Shown: positions 51,296 through 59,354 of the stretch, piece after piece
Layout: each line of letters opens with the position of its first letter
Position numbering within the stretch: position 1 is the first letter of the stretch
DNA from: Calditrichota bacterium
GTDB lineage: Bacteria; Calditrichota; Calditrichia; RBG-13-44-9; J042
Assembly (NCBI GenBank): GCA_013150955.1
Contig: JAADJD010000012.1
Location: 62,001 to 126,000, forward strand
Reading direction: 5' to 3'
DNA: 64,000 bases
Made by a program: the position numbers and the translations under genes
Notes under the pieces: generated by a model
Seen by the model: only the letters and a program-made list of their open reading frames with translations
Databases searched by the model: none
Told to the model about the DNA's origin: nothing

Positions 51296-52294
51296 TCAAG
51301 CCATTTCTTGTAACAATCGCTGAATGATATCTAAAACGGAAATCCCTTCGGCCTCGGCATTAAAATTGGGAATGATTCGATGTCGTAACACCGGGATGGC
51401 ACAGGCGCGGACATCTTCTTCCTGAGGAGTGAATCGACCATCGAGAGCCGCCCGGGTTTTGGCACCCAGGATTAGATATTGAGAAGCGCGGGGACCCGCC
51501 CCCCAATTCACCCACTCCTTAATAAATGGTGGGGCATCGGGATTGCCCGGTCGCGTCCGATTCACCAGGCGAACGGCATATTCCACCACATTATCCGCCA
51601 CGGGAATCTTCCGCAGTAGTTGCTGATAGTGCAAGATATCTTCTCGCGACAATACTTTTTGCAATTGGGGAACCGCATGACCGGTTGTGGCTTTTACAAT
51701 AGCCACCTCATCGGCGAACGAAGGATAATCGATCCACAGGTTAAACATGAATCGATCCAGCTGCGCCTCGGGTAGCGGATAGGTGCCTTCCTGTTCGATG
51801 GGATTCTGGGTGGCCAGAACAAAAAAGGGTTCTTCCAGCCGGAAGGTCTCGCCTGCTGCGGTCACTTTATATTCCTGCATGGCTTCCAGCAAAGCCGATT
51901 GCGTCTTTGGAGGTGTACGATTGATCTCATCAGCCAGAACAATATTGGCAAAAATGGGGCCTTTTATAAAACGAAACTGCTTTTTTCCGGTGGAAATATC
52001 TTCTTCGATGATTTCCGTTCCGGTAATATCCGACGGCATTAAGTCCGGGGTAAATTGAATCCGGCTAAATTTCAGATCCAGCACATCGGCTAAGGTATTG
52101 ATTAACAACGTCTTGGCCAGTCCAGGAACCCCGATGATGAGACAGTGTCCCTTTGAAAAAAGCGAGACCAGCAGCTGCTGAATGATTTCGTCCTGACCAA
52201 TAATCACCTTGTGAATTTCACTTAAAATCTTCTGGTAAACTTCGGCCAGCTGTTCCAGCCGTTCGACATCTTTTTGCATTGTTTGCTGCGACAT
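51296..52294 (-). CDS. MoxR-type AAA+ ATPase
   Basis: A 332-residue AAA_3 ATPase of the MoxR family. Walker A is GVPGLAKTLLINTLA (about residues 58-72), Walker B is IVLADEINRTPPKTQSALLEAMQE (about 114-137), sensor 1 lies in PFFVLATQNPIEQEGTYPLPEAQLDRF, and a C-terminal AAA lid follows. ATG 52294 has AGGAG nine bases upstream. These ATPases act as chaperones that insert cofactors or activate VWA-domain partners. The usual DUF58 and VWA genes are not next to it; instead it follows a YjiH-like membrane protein gene after 119 bp. The partner is therefore unknown. Confidence 0.93.
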   Translation of the reverse strand: MSQQTMQKDVERLEQLAEVYQKILSEIHKVIIGQDEIIQQLLVSLFSKGHCLIIGVPGLAKTLLINTLADVLDLKFSRIQFTPDLMPSDITGTEIIEEDISTGKKQFRFIKGPIFANIVLADEINRTPPKTQSALLEAMQEYKVTAAGETFRLEEPFFVLATQNPIEQEGTYPLPEAQLDRFMFNLWIDYPSFADEVAIVKATTGHAVPQLQKVLSREDILHYQQLLRKIPVADNVVEYAVRLVNRTRPGNPDAPPFIKEWVNWGAGPRASQYLILGAKTRAALDGRFTPQEEDVRACAIPVLRHRIIPNFNAEAEGISVLDIIQRLLQEMA

Positions 52295-52413
52295 GGTGGT
52301 GGCTCCTGTTTCTGAAAGCTTGAATTTTACAGAAAAGCCCCTGTGGAATCAAATACTAAATGAAAAGTCTCGAGAGTGGATCCCCTGAAATCGCTTTCCC
52401 TGGAAATTCGTGA

Positions 52414-53790
52414 TTAGTTGCTTAACCATCCCAAATAAACAAAAATCTCGACACTTCCCCATAGCAGCGGAATCAAAATGATCGTACGGAGAAAAAACAA
52501 AATAATCAAATCTCGAAACCGGATCGGAATATCTCTGAACATGTCCATAATCATGGGCCCCAGACTGGAGAAAAAGATAAGCTGCGAAACGGACAACACT
52601 GCAATAAAAAATCGAACGGCTTCACTGGATTCCACCACCAGCAAGGCCGGAATATACATTTCTGTAATTTCTATCAGTATGGCAGAAGCCACCCGTTCGG
52701 TTTCAGGCACCCCCAGAATGTTCAGGATGGGAATCAGCGGCCGGCCCAGATATTCGAATACAGGTGTAAACTTCGCAATCAACAGGGACAGCGTTCCCAC
52801 TGCCACAATGGTTCCCAGGATACTGGCCGCCAGAACAAGCCCATCCCCGAACGCCCGGGACATACTAACCGTCAGGGATGGGGCCTGTCTGGCTTTCTCC
52901 ACCGCTGCATGCATTGCCCGTCTCCAGATATTCTCCCCGGAAAACGTCTTTTCTTCCTGCTTCACATGGGCAGTGTCAACATAAATATTGGGGACATTTC
53001 GAATGGGTGGCATTCGCACCAGAATGATGGTTAATAAAACAATACAACAAAAATACATTCCAATGATCAGGGGGAACAGGTGTAGCAGATCCAGCGTCGC
53101 GGCAACGACCCCGACGAAGCCCATCGAAACGGTAGAAAAGCAGGTGGCAATGATGAACACGTGCTTTTTCGAATAGCCTCCCTGACGATAGACGGTTCGG
53201 GTAATGTACAACCCCACGGAATAGGATCCCACCCAGGAGGCCAGAGCATCCAGAGCCGCTCTTCCAGGCAATCGAAATAACGGTCGCATGAGCGGCTGTG
53301 CCAGCACGCCAATGAATTCGAGCCCCCCATAAACAACAAATAGCTGAACCACCAGGGCACCGATGGGAATGATTAACGCCACCGAGACGCTTAACGTATT
53401 CCAGATCAATCGATCCACTCCGGCTGCACGCCACGGCGAAGGCACCCAATCCAGAAAAAACATGGCGGTCAGCAACATTCCCAACAGCCGAAGTAACAAA
53501 ATTGGAGATGATGTTCGAAACTCCCGTAACCACATCCATCGGGTATTCGGGTTTTGCTTTCGGGCTGCCAACAGGGTAAATATGGCACCGGCAAGGATCA
53601 ATCCCATTGTGTACCATCGGGAAATTCCGGGAAAGTGTGTCCGCAAAAGGGAAATCAGGACATCAAACGGAACGGTATACTTGTCACCGAATGGAACAGG
53701 CAGTAAAAAGAAGGCCCAGCCGATTAAAAATGTGGTAACAAACATCCATCGGGCCCGATTTAAATCCCGTAATCCGCTCTCCATTTCCAT
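52414..53790 (-). CDS. YjiH-like nucleoside-recognition (Gate) domain membrane protein
   Basis: A 458-residue inner-membrane protein with about ten helices. I chose ATG 53790, ten bases after the DUF2461 stop; an in-frame TTG at 53811 would overlap that gene. The N-terminal GWAFFLLPVPFGDKYTVPFD and two Gate-like segments (GSYSVGLYITRTVYRQGGYSKK; ERVASAILIEITEMYIPALL) are the features of YjiH-family proteins. The family is related to spore maturation and nucleoside transporter gates, and its transported substrate is not known. A hydrophilic loop near residues 275-310 joins the two halves. It is probably co-transcribed with the DUF2461 gene. Confidence 0.75.
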   Translation of the reverse strand: MEMESGLRDLNRARWMFVTTFLIGWAFFLLPVPFGDKYTVPFDVLISLLRTHFPGISRWYTMGLILAGAIFTLLAARKQNPNTRWMWLREFRTSSPILLLRLLGMLLTAMFFLDWVPSPWRAAGVDRLIWNTLSVSVALIIPIGALVVQLFVVYGGLEFIGVLAQPLMRPLFRLPGRAALDALASWVGSYSVGLYITRTVYRQGGYSKKHVFIIATCFSTVSMGFVGVVAATLDLLHLFPLIIGMYFCCIVLLTIILVRMPPIRNVPNIYVDTAHVKQEEKTFSGENIWRRAMHAAVEKARQAPSLTVSMSRAFGDGLVLAASILGTIVAVGTLSLLIAKFTPVFEYLGRPLIPILNILGVPETERVASAILIEITEMYIPALLVVESSEAVRFFIAVLSVSQLIFFSSLGPMIMDMFRDIPIRFRDLIILFFLRTIILIPLLWGSVEIFVYLGWLSN

Positions 53791-53800
53791 CCGACCGGAA

Positions 53801-54610
53801 TTACTCCACAATCCGAAACATTTCTTTCTTTTCCCAATACTCCTGCAGCTCCGTTTCTACCTGTCCGCTCTCCTGAAAAATGTAAAACGGGTACAGATCC
53901 CAGAAATGATGCACAACCGCTTCCAGGAATTTCGATCCGTAGAGCAAATCGTCCTCCCGGGGATAAAATCGCCCAACACTGAATTCCGTTAGTTTTCGCC
54001 AGAAGTCGAGATCGGCGGTTAATAATTGCTCGGACTCCGGCCCTTCTTCATTTCCCAACAGCAAATAATAATGAGTGATAATTCGATTTCGCTCCAGATA
54101 ATCCTGAAACAAGTGCCCAAATTGCTGCAGGCGCGATTGCCAGTACTTTTGAAAAACACGGCGGGGATGGCTCCCCGACCAGAATCCCACCCAAACTCCC
54201 CGTCGCTCTATGGCCAGATACAATAATGGGCCATCTGCCCAGCGCCGTCCTTCCTTCGGGAACGTGATAAAAACGTAACGCTTAAACGGTGGGCGATCCT
54301 TCCGAAATCGCAAATCGTTATGAATGCGACTAATGGTTTTGTGAATCCGTGGTCTCACTTCCAGCTCTTCGTTCATCAATTTCACGAAGGGTGCCAGCGC
54401 CACAACCAGTGCCTTGGCGGTGGGTTTAACAAGGGTCTCGTAGGTTTGCTTATGAGATTCAAACCATTCCCGATCGTTATGCTCATATAATCCCTGCAAA
54501 AAATCAAAAATTTCTTTGTGGAATCCCCGAAACACCACGATGCATTCGCCATTTTGAGTTTTTTCAAATATTGGAAAAAAACCGGAATCTGTCAACCCCC
54601 GCTTAATCAT
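53801..54610 (-). CDS. DUF2461 family protein
   Basis: A 269-residue protein of the conserved DUF2461 (TIGR02453) family, which has no assigned function. Core motifs are IFDFLQGLYEHNDREWFESHK near the start, then RIHKTISRIHNDLRFRKDRPPFK, a charged signature around residue 100, and PLLYLAIERRGVWVGFWSG. The start is uncertain. ATG 54610 is the nearest ATG before the conserved region; earlier ATGs lie in the intergenic repeat. A GTG about 25 residues later (VVFRGFHKEIF) would give the usual family length. It is the first gene of a cluster with the YjiH-like gene. Confidence 0.78.
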   Translation of the reverse strand: MIKRGLTDSGFFPIFEKTQNGECIVVFRGFHKEIFDFLQGLYEHNDREWFESHKQTYETLVKPTAKALVVALAPFVKLMNEELEVRPRIHKTISRIHNDLRFRKDRPPFKRYVFITFPKEGRRWADGPLLYLAIERRGVWVGFWSGSHPRRVFQKYWQSRLQQFGHLFQDYLERNRIITHYYLLLGNEEGPESEQLLTADLDFWRKLTEFSVGRFYPREDDLLYGSKFLEAVVHHFWDLYPFYIFQESGQVETELQEYWEKKEMFRIVE

Positions 54611-54618
54611 CCCCAATT

Positions 54619-54930
54619 TTACCCGCATTATGCATGAAACCAAGAATCACGCGAATGAATCCTAAAAAATATTAACCCCAGATTAAGCGATAGCCTACGG
54701 AATTACACGAATTAACACAAATAAAACCAATAAAATCCATTGGATTGTGTCTGGATGAAAGTGTGTTCTATAGTTTATTCGCGATTTTGTCGACATTTTT
54801 TGGTTTCATTCGCGTGATTTGCGGTTTCATGCAAAATTTGGGTTAACAAAATAACAAATAAATCCCAGAACACAATTATTTCTGTTCGTGGTAATTCATG
54901 TAATTCATAGGTGAACACGTAATCCGGGTT
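54619..54930. repeat. Nested intergenic repeat, copy 9
   Basis: An outer element (X to Y) from 54619 is interrupted after 'cctaaaaaatatta' by an inverted inner element (Y to X, about 54671-54846). It resumes with 'caaaataacaaataaatccc' and ends near 54930. This insertion point differs from the AT-rich spacer used in other nested copies. It lies in the 525-bp gap ahead of the DUF2461 gene. Confidence 0.8.
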
Positions 54931-54940
54931 GAAATAAAAC

Positions 54941-55025
54941 AGGGGTGTTGCCATGCGAATCAATGAGGAGGCACTTCATCGGGAACCGGCTGTTCCCTTT
55001 GATCTCGCAGGCAACACCCCTTTTT
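54941..55025 (+). ncRNA. Candidate structured RNA with a three-way junction
   Basis: Nested pairings read directly from the sequence. P1 pairs AGGGGTGTTGCC, TGCGA and ATCAA (54941-54963) with TTGAT, TCGCA and GGCAACACCCCT (54999-55021): 22 bp with one bulged A (54953) and one bulged C (55004). P2 is TGAGG-aggca-CTTCA (54964-54978), and P3 is GGGAAC-cggct-GTTCCC (54981-54997). A run of T follows P1 on the plus strand (55021-55025). It could be a small RNA ending in its own terminator or an elaborate 3'-end structure of the gene at 55136. It matches no RNA family that I recognise. The strand is uncertain because the pairing also works on the minus strand. Confidence 0.55.
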
Positions 55026-55135
55026 CACCCCATATATACTTTTCAATGCAGGTTCAGTTCCCCAACCGTGTTGTGGAGTTTCCTTAATTCAAACGATGTG
55101 CCCAACAGGGGTGGGAATTGCAAAGAGTGGTTCGA

Positions 55136-55498
55136 TTAATCCAGATACAACTCATCTACTTCGAAACGTTCACAGCTATCACTGAGGCTGACGTGGATAT
55201 TACGCAGCCCACATTTGTAGTAAATATCTTCCACCTGATCTTCATTCTTATTGGAATAGATATATGCCAGCCGATGCTTACAGAATTGGCATATAGGTGG
55301 AATTTCTCTCCGGCGGGGCTCTTTTTTATCGGATTGCAGGGATTTTCGAAAAAGGCTGGATATGGTTTCCAGATTGCGTGCAATGACGCGTAATATCGCC
55401 CGGATGCGCATCAAAATGTAGATTTGCACTCCCAACAGCACCACCAGAATCCCAAAAAACACATCCGGCAACTTATCCAGACTGAAAAACTCCAACAT
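55136..55498 (-). CDS. Small membrane-anchored protein with a zinc-ribbon-like tail
   Basis: A 120-residue protein I do not recognise as a named family. Residues about 10-32 form one membrane helix (VFFGILVVLLGVQIYILMRI), followed by an amphipathic, probably coiled-coil stretch (IRAILRVIARNLETISSLFRK). The C-terminal half holds a possible metal site: CQFCKH near residue 70, a single Cys in YYKCGLRN and another in SDSCERF. Four cysteines and nearby histidines suggest a zinc ribbon. It stands alone on the minus strand, divergent from etfB. The ATG is preceded by GGAAGG. It is probably a cytoplasmic-facing membrane sensor or scaffold, which is inference. Confidence 0.65.
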   Translation of the reverse strand: MLEFFSLDKLPDVFFGILVVLLGVQIYILMRIRAILRVIARNLETISSLFRKSLQSDKKEPRRREIPPICQFCKHRLAYIYSNKNEDQVEDIYYKCGLRNIHVSLSDSCERFEVDELYLD

Positions 55499-55755
55499 CC
55501 CTTCCCTAACCTTTTTAATCTTTATACCATCCGTTCATTTCTATTGTTCTTGTCTATTAGCAATTTTCGGGTAAAGAAAAATCAAGTTTAACAGTTTGTC
55601 GGGAATTCTGGGAGGGCTGTTTTACTGAAGGTAAAATCTGGATTCTGCACCCCAGGAATTTTCAAAAATTATTGCAATTACAGGGATTATTTATATTTTT
55701 GAGATGTTGCGAATTTTTCTTGAATAAAATTCAATAGCAAAAAGGAGGATGAACG

Positions 55756-56505
55756 GTGAATGTTGCAGTGTGTATGAAACAAACTCCGGATACGGAGGCT
55801 CAAATCAAAATCAGTGACGATGGCACATCCATTGTTCAGGAAGGGATTAAGTGGATCATTAATCCTTACGATGAATTTGCGATTGAAGAGGGATTGCGCC
55901 TCACCGAGAAGCACGGTGGCGAAGTGACCCTGATTTCTCTGGGCCCGCCCAGCATCGAGAAAACCATCCGGGAAGGGCTGGCGATGGGCGCCCACAAAGC
56001 CATTCGTATTGATGCACCGGCTGTGCCCGACGATCCCATGGTGACCGCCAAGGCGCTTGCCGAAGTGCTGAAAGAGGAATCGTATGACGTTATCCTGTTT
56101 GGAAAACAGGCCATTGATGACGACCACACCCAGATGGCCTCCATCGTTGCCAGCATCCTCAACCTCCCTGCGGTGACCGTTGTGGTGGAATTGTCCATTG
56201 AAAATGGAAAGGGCACAGCGGTTCGAGAAATTGAAGGTGGCCACGAGAAGGTTTCCTTTAATTTGCCAGTCATCATCTCCGCACAACGGGGATTAAATGA
56301 GCCGCGCTATCGTTCCCTGAAAGGAATCATGGCCGCCAAAAAGAAGCCCATCGAGGTGAAATCCATTGCCCTGGATGAGGCACAACTGGTCATCGAAACG
56401 TTTTCCTATCCACCGCCTAAAAAACCGGGTCGCATTGTGGGAGAAGGCCCGGATGCGGTGCCGGAACTGGTCAAATTGCTGCGTGAAGAAGCCAAAGTGA
56501 TCTAA
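55756..56505 (+). CDS. etfB: Electron transfer flavoprotein, beta subunit
   Basis: A 249-residue ETF beta subunit. It starts at GTG 55756, eight bases after GGAGG, with NVAVCMKQTPDTEAQIKI, the conserved N-terminus. NPYDEFAIEEGLRL, GPPSIEKTIREGLAMGAHKA and ILFGKQAIDDDHTQMASIVA carry the AMP-binding region. The C-terminal recognition loop follows DLPAVTVV-like ILNLPAVTVVVELS and RYRSLKGIMAAKKKPIEVK. It forms a heterodimer with the alpha subunit encoded 34 bp downstream and passes electrons from acyl-CoA or related dehydrogenases to the membrane. No acyl-CoA dehydrogenase or ETF-quinone oxidoreductase is encoded in the window. Confidence 0.95.
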   Translation: MNVAVCMKQTPDTEAQIKISDDGTSIVQEGIKWIINPYDEFAIEEGLRLTEKHGGEVTLISLGPPSIEKTIREGLAMGAHKAIRIDAPAVPDDPMVTAKALAEVLKEESYDVILFGKQAIDDDHTQMASIVASILNLPAVTVVVELSIENGKGTAVREIEGGHEKVSFNLPVIISAQRGLNEPRYRSLKGIMAAKKKPIEVKSIALDEAQLVIETFSYPPPKKPGRIVGEGPDAVPELVKLLREEAKVI

Positions 56506-56539
56506 AAACCAAAATTGCAAGTGTCAGGAGGTATGAAAC

Positions 56540-57511
56540 ATGTCGATGGTACTGGTTGTATCGGAAATCCGCAATGGAGAGTTGAAGAAAATCAATCATG
56601 AAGTGTACACCGCGGCCCGACAGCTGGCCGATCAGTTGAACCTTTCCGTAGCCACGGTTTTGCTGGGGACGAATCTGGAATCCTTTACTGATGTGCCTTC
56701 CCGGTTTGGTGTGGAAACCCTCTACCTGGTTGAAGATCCCAAACTGGAAAAATACAGTCCCGACGCATACGCCGCCGGCATCGCAGAGGTGATTCAGCAG
56801 ACGTCACCGGCGGTTGTTCTCATGGGTGCATCGGCTACCGGGAAAGATTTGATGCCGCGGGTAGCGCAGAAAGTGGGAGCCACCCTGGCTCAGGATGTGA
56901 TCCAATTCCGCGTGGAAAACGGGGATGTCCTTTTCACCCGTCCCATGTTTGCGGGGAAGGTCTGGGCCGATGTGAAACTGACCTCCCGTCCTCAAATGGC
57001 CACCATTCGTCCCAAGGCCATTCGACCGGAAGAAAAACCGGTGGAGGCGAGTGTGGAAAAGCTCTCCGTTTCCATTCCAGATCCGCTGGCGGTGGTGGAA
57101 GAAATCAGCACCAGCGGTGGAGGCAAGCTGGATGTAACAGAGGCCGATATCATCGTTGCGGGAGGTCGAGGCATGAAAGGCCCGGAAAACTGGCACCTGA
57201 TTGAAGAACTGGCGGATGTTCTGGGAGCAGCAATTGGGGCTTCCCGCGCGGTGGTGGATGCGGGATGGCGACCACACGGCGAACAGGTGGGACAAACCGG
57301 AAAAACCGTTTCACCAACGCTATATATCGCCTGCGGCATTTCCGGGGCCATTCAGCATCTGGCCGGCATGCTGTCTTCGAAATACATTGTGGCCATTAAT
57401 AAGGATCCGGATGCTCCCATTTTTAAAGTGGCCGACTACGGTATCGTGGGTGATGTTTTTGAAGTGCTGCCCCGACTGACCGAAGAAATCAAAAAGTTAA
57501 AAAGCGAGTAG
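56540..57511 (+). CDS. etfA: Electron transfer flavoprotein, alpha subunit
   Basis: A 323-residue ETF alpha subunit that binds FAD. The C-terminal FAD domain is complete: IIVAGGRGMKGPENWHLIEELA near residue 212, GAAIGASRAVVDAGW, EQVGQTGKTVSPTLYIACGISGAIQH and the closing INKDPDAPIFKVADYGIVGD. The N-terminal domain (VLVVSEIRNGELKKINHE) matches the family. ATG 56540 follows CAGGAGG. It ends the etfBA operon, followed by a strong intrinsic terminator after seven bases. Confidence 0.95.
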   Translation: MSMVLVVSEIRNGELKKINHEVYTAARQLADQLNLSVATVLLGTNLESFTDVPSRFGVETLYLVEDPKLEKYSPDAYAAGIAEVIQQTSPAVVLMGASATGKDLMPRVAQKVGATLAQDVIQFRVENGDVLFTRPMFAGKVWADVKLTSRPQMATIRPKAIRPEEKPVEASVEKLSVSIPDPLAVVEEISTSGGGKLDVTEADIIVAGGRGMKGPENWHLIEELADVLGAAIGASRAVVDAGWRPHGEQVGQTGKTVSPTLYIACGISGAIQHLAGMLSSKYIVAINKDPDAPIFKVADYGIVGDVFEVLPRLTEEIKKLKSE

Positions 57512-57517
57512 CGCATA

Positions 57518-57553
57518 CGCCCCGGACGTGATCGTTCCGGGGCGCTTTTTTTT
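57518..57553 (+). terminator. Intrinsic terminator of the etfBA operon
   Basis: CGCCCCGGA (57518-57526) and TCCGGGGCG (57536-57544) form a perfect 9-bp G/C-rich stem around a nine-base loop, followed by a C and a run of eight T. It lies seven bases after the etfA stop codon. Confidence 0.95.
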
Positions 57554-57634
57554 CACTATACCATTCCCTTGAAGGAACACGGTCATTATCGATTACTGAC
57601 CGGTGATTGATTTGAAACACTGCAGCCTCGTATA

Positions 57635-57995
57635 ATTCCAGATTATGCTTTAGACCACAAATTACACGAATGAACACGAATAAAAACAATAAACCCAAAT
57701 AATGCGTTAAACCACGAATCACGCGAATGAATTCGAATAAAATCAACAAAATAGCGAATATATCCAGGAAAACATTTTCATTCAGATAGAATCAAGTCAT
57801 TCAGATAGAATCAAGTGCATTCTATTATTTTTATTGGTGTTAATTCGTGTAATTCGTGGTTTTAATGCATAATCTGGGATAAAATCTATTTGATTCTGTC
57901 TGAATGAAAATGTGTTCCCGAGTATATTCAACTATTTGTTGATATTTTTCGAATGAATTCGCGTGATTCGTGGTTCACTACATTATTTGGGATAA
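57635..57995. repeat. Nested intergenic repeat, copy 10
   Basis: An outer element (Y to X) starts near 57635 and is interrupted in its AT-rich spacer after 'cgaataaaaacaata'. An inverted inner element (X to Y, about 57692-57881) follows, and the outer one resumes with 'taaaatctatttgattctg' to about 57995. The inner copy is almost identical to that at 12731-12922 and has its own short tandem duplication of a 19-bp unit near 57779-57816. It lies in the 791-bp gap after etfA. Confidence 0.87.
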
Positions 57996-58095
57996 TCCGA
58001 AACGTCCGCCAGAAATCTTCTGCACCCCAATTCCACCCAACAACATGTGGAAAAGTACCGTTATAAAGAACCTTTCGGTAATTTGTACCATCTTT

Positions 58096-58266
58096 TATCC
58101 CAGATTATGCATTAGCCTACGAATTACACGAATTAAAACGAATAAGAATAATAAAATCCATTGGATGATATCTGGATGAAAATGTGTTTTGTGGTTTATT
58201 CTTGATTTTGTAGATATTTTTTGGTTGCATTCGCGTGATTCGCGGTTGAATGCATTATTTGGGTTT
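58096..58266 (-). repeat. Intergenic repeat, copy 11 (single, complete)
   Basis: A complete uninterrupted element (Y to X) of about 171 bp, from 'tcccagattatgcattag' to 'gcattatttgggttt'. It is a good reference for the family. It sits 37 bp from the RDD gene end. The stretch 57996-58095 shows nothing else. Confidence 0.88.
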
Positions 58267-58302
58267 ATTTGCCAGTACAACAACAACCGGAACGCCCCAC
58301 CA

Positions 58303-58899
58303 TCAATCGCTCTTCTCCACCGAAAGCGGATCGTAAGACAGCACGCGGGTTTTTGTCCAACGATCGTACCAGGTTCGCATTTCCTTCCTGTCCAGCCCAA
58401 TCCAGAATCCCAGTCCCAGCGGCAGGATGGAAATCACATATCCCAGCCAGCGCAACAGCGATTGCTCCCAGCCCGGCGGGCTCCCGTCTTCCGAAAGGAT
58501 CACCACTTTTTTGACGATTTTTCCGGGCGTTTGTCCCCACCTGTACCCGAAATAGGTGTAATACAACAGGTACAACAACCAGAACAGCGGCACCGGATAC
58601 TGAATGAAAATGACTTCTCCATAAGGCAAAGCCACAGTTACAAACGCCCCGCCCCACCAGAAATCGGCAGTTACCGAAAAATAATGCTCCGGCACCTGAA
58701 TCAAAAATTGCGGAATCATGGGGGAGATCCACAGAAAATACAGTTCTCCCCCACTCACCAGATATAACCAGAGGCTGCAGACAACCCCCAGCACGATCCC
58801 ATCCAGAAACTGTGCATAAATCCGATCATGAAGGGAGGCTGGATGCAAAAACTGCCTGGCTGAGGAAATTGACTGGTATCGCTGAAAAACGGGTTTCAT
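58303..58899 (-). CDS. RDD family membrane protein
   Basis: A 198-residue RDD-domain protein. I chose ATG 58899 (MKPVFQRYQ); a TTG frame start at 58926 is less likely. The RDD signature appears as LHDRIYAQFLDGIVLGVVCS near residue 24, with the Asp of the motif, and three or four membrane helices follow (LYLVSGGELYFLWI; FWLLYLLYYTYFGYRWGQTPGK). The central GYRWGQTPGKIVKKVVIL element is the family's second conserved region. RDD proteins are thought to take part in small-molecule or ion transport, without a settled role. It is isolated, diverging from the hybrid kinase gene. Confidence 0.88.
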   Translation of the reverse strand: MKPVFQRYQSISSARQFLHPASLHDRIYAQFLDGIVLGVVCSLWLYLVSGGELYFLWISPMIPQFLIQVPEHYFSVTADFWWGGAFVTVALPYGEVIFIQYPVPLFWLLYLLYYTYFGYRWGQTPGKIVKKVVILSEDGSPPGWEQSLLRWLGYVISILPLGLGFWIGLDRKEMRTWYDRWTKTRVLSYDPLSVEKSD

Positions 58900-59354
58900 G
58901 GTCTGCCCATGGTTACGATTATTCAATTTTTACAAAAAGCCATCACACTGTTTTCCCAATTTTAACCATTTTTTACCGATCCACAGCGCCATTTTCGCAA
59001 TTGCATTCCCCATCAAATTTAAATCGAGTTTTTCGTAAGATCACGAATTTCCCGACTGGTTCCCCAATTCTCACGATTGAAAACAAAATATCTCAATTTG
59101 TCACCAGTGGGATATTCCCTGCCGTAGACACAGGGCAAATGGCAAGTAAAATGAAAGTCCCTTAGAGACATTCTTTTAATCCCCGCCCGGTCGATTTTTA
59201 CTTCTAAAATACCATTACAATGGCCCATCGGCACATGAATGCTTGCCATTTGAGATCAAAGACATTATTTGAGTTTAACGCAAAAAAGAAAATAATTTAT
59301 CAAGGCGTTTGGGCCAATCGCCGATTATAAAAAACTAATAAAACGAAAGTAATC
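58900..59354. other. 455-bp divergent region between RDD and hybrid kinase genes
   Basis: The region presumably holds the promoters of both genes. A minus-strand frame of 76 codons (59019-59249) has no ribosome-binding site and no recognisable motif. A GGCG-n9-CGCC hairpin pattern lies about 50 bp before the kinase start. Only a trace of the repeat ('cattatttgagttta', near 59261-59275) is present. Confidence 0.4.

Noticed and set aside
54941-55025. Hammerhead ribozyme in the three-way junction
   Set aside because: The conserved CTGATGA and GAAA core is absent on both strands.
59019-59249. 76-codon minus-strand frame with a plausible-looking protein
   Set aside because: No ribosome-binding site, no recognised motif, and it lies in a divergent promoter region.
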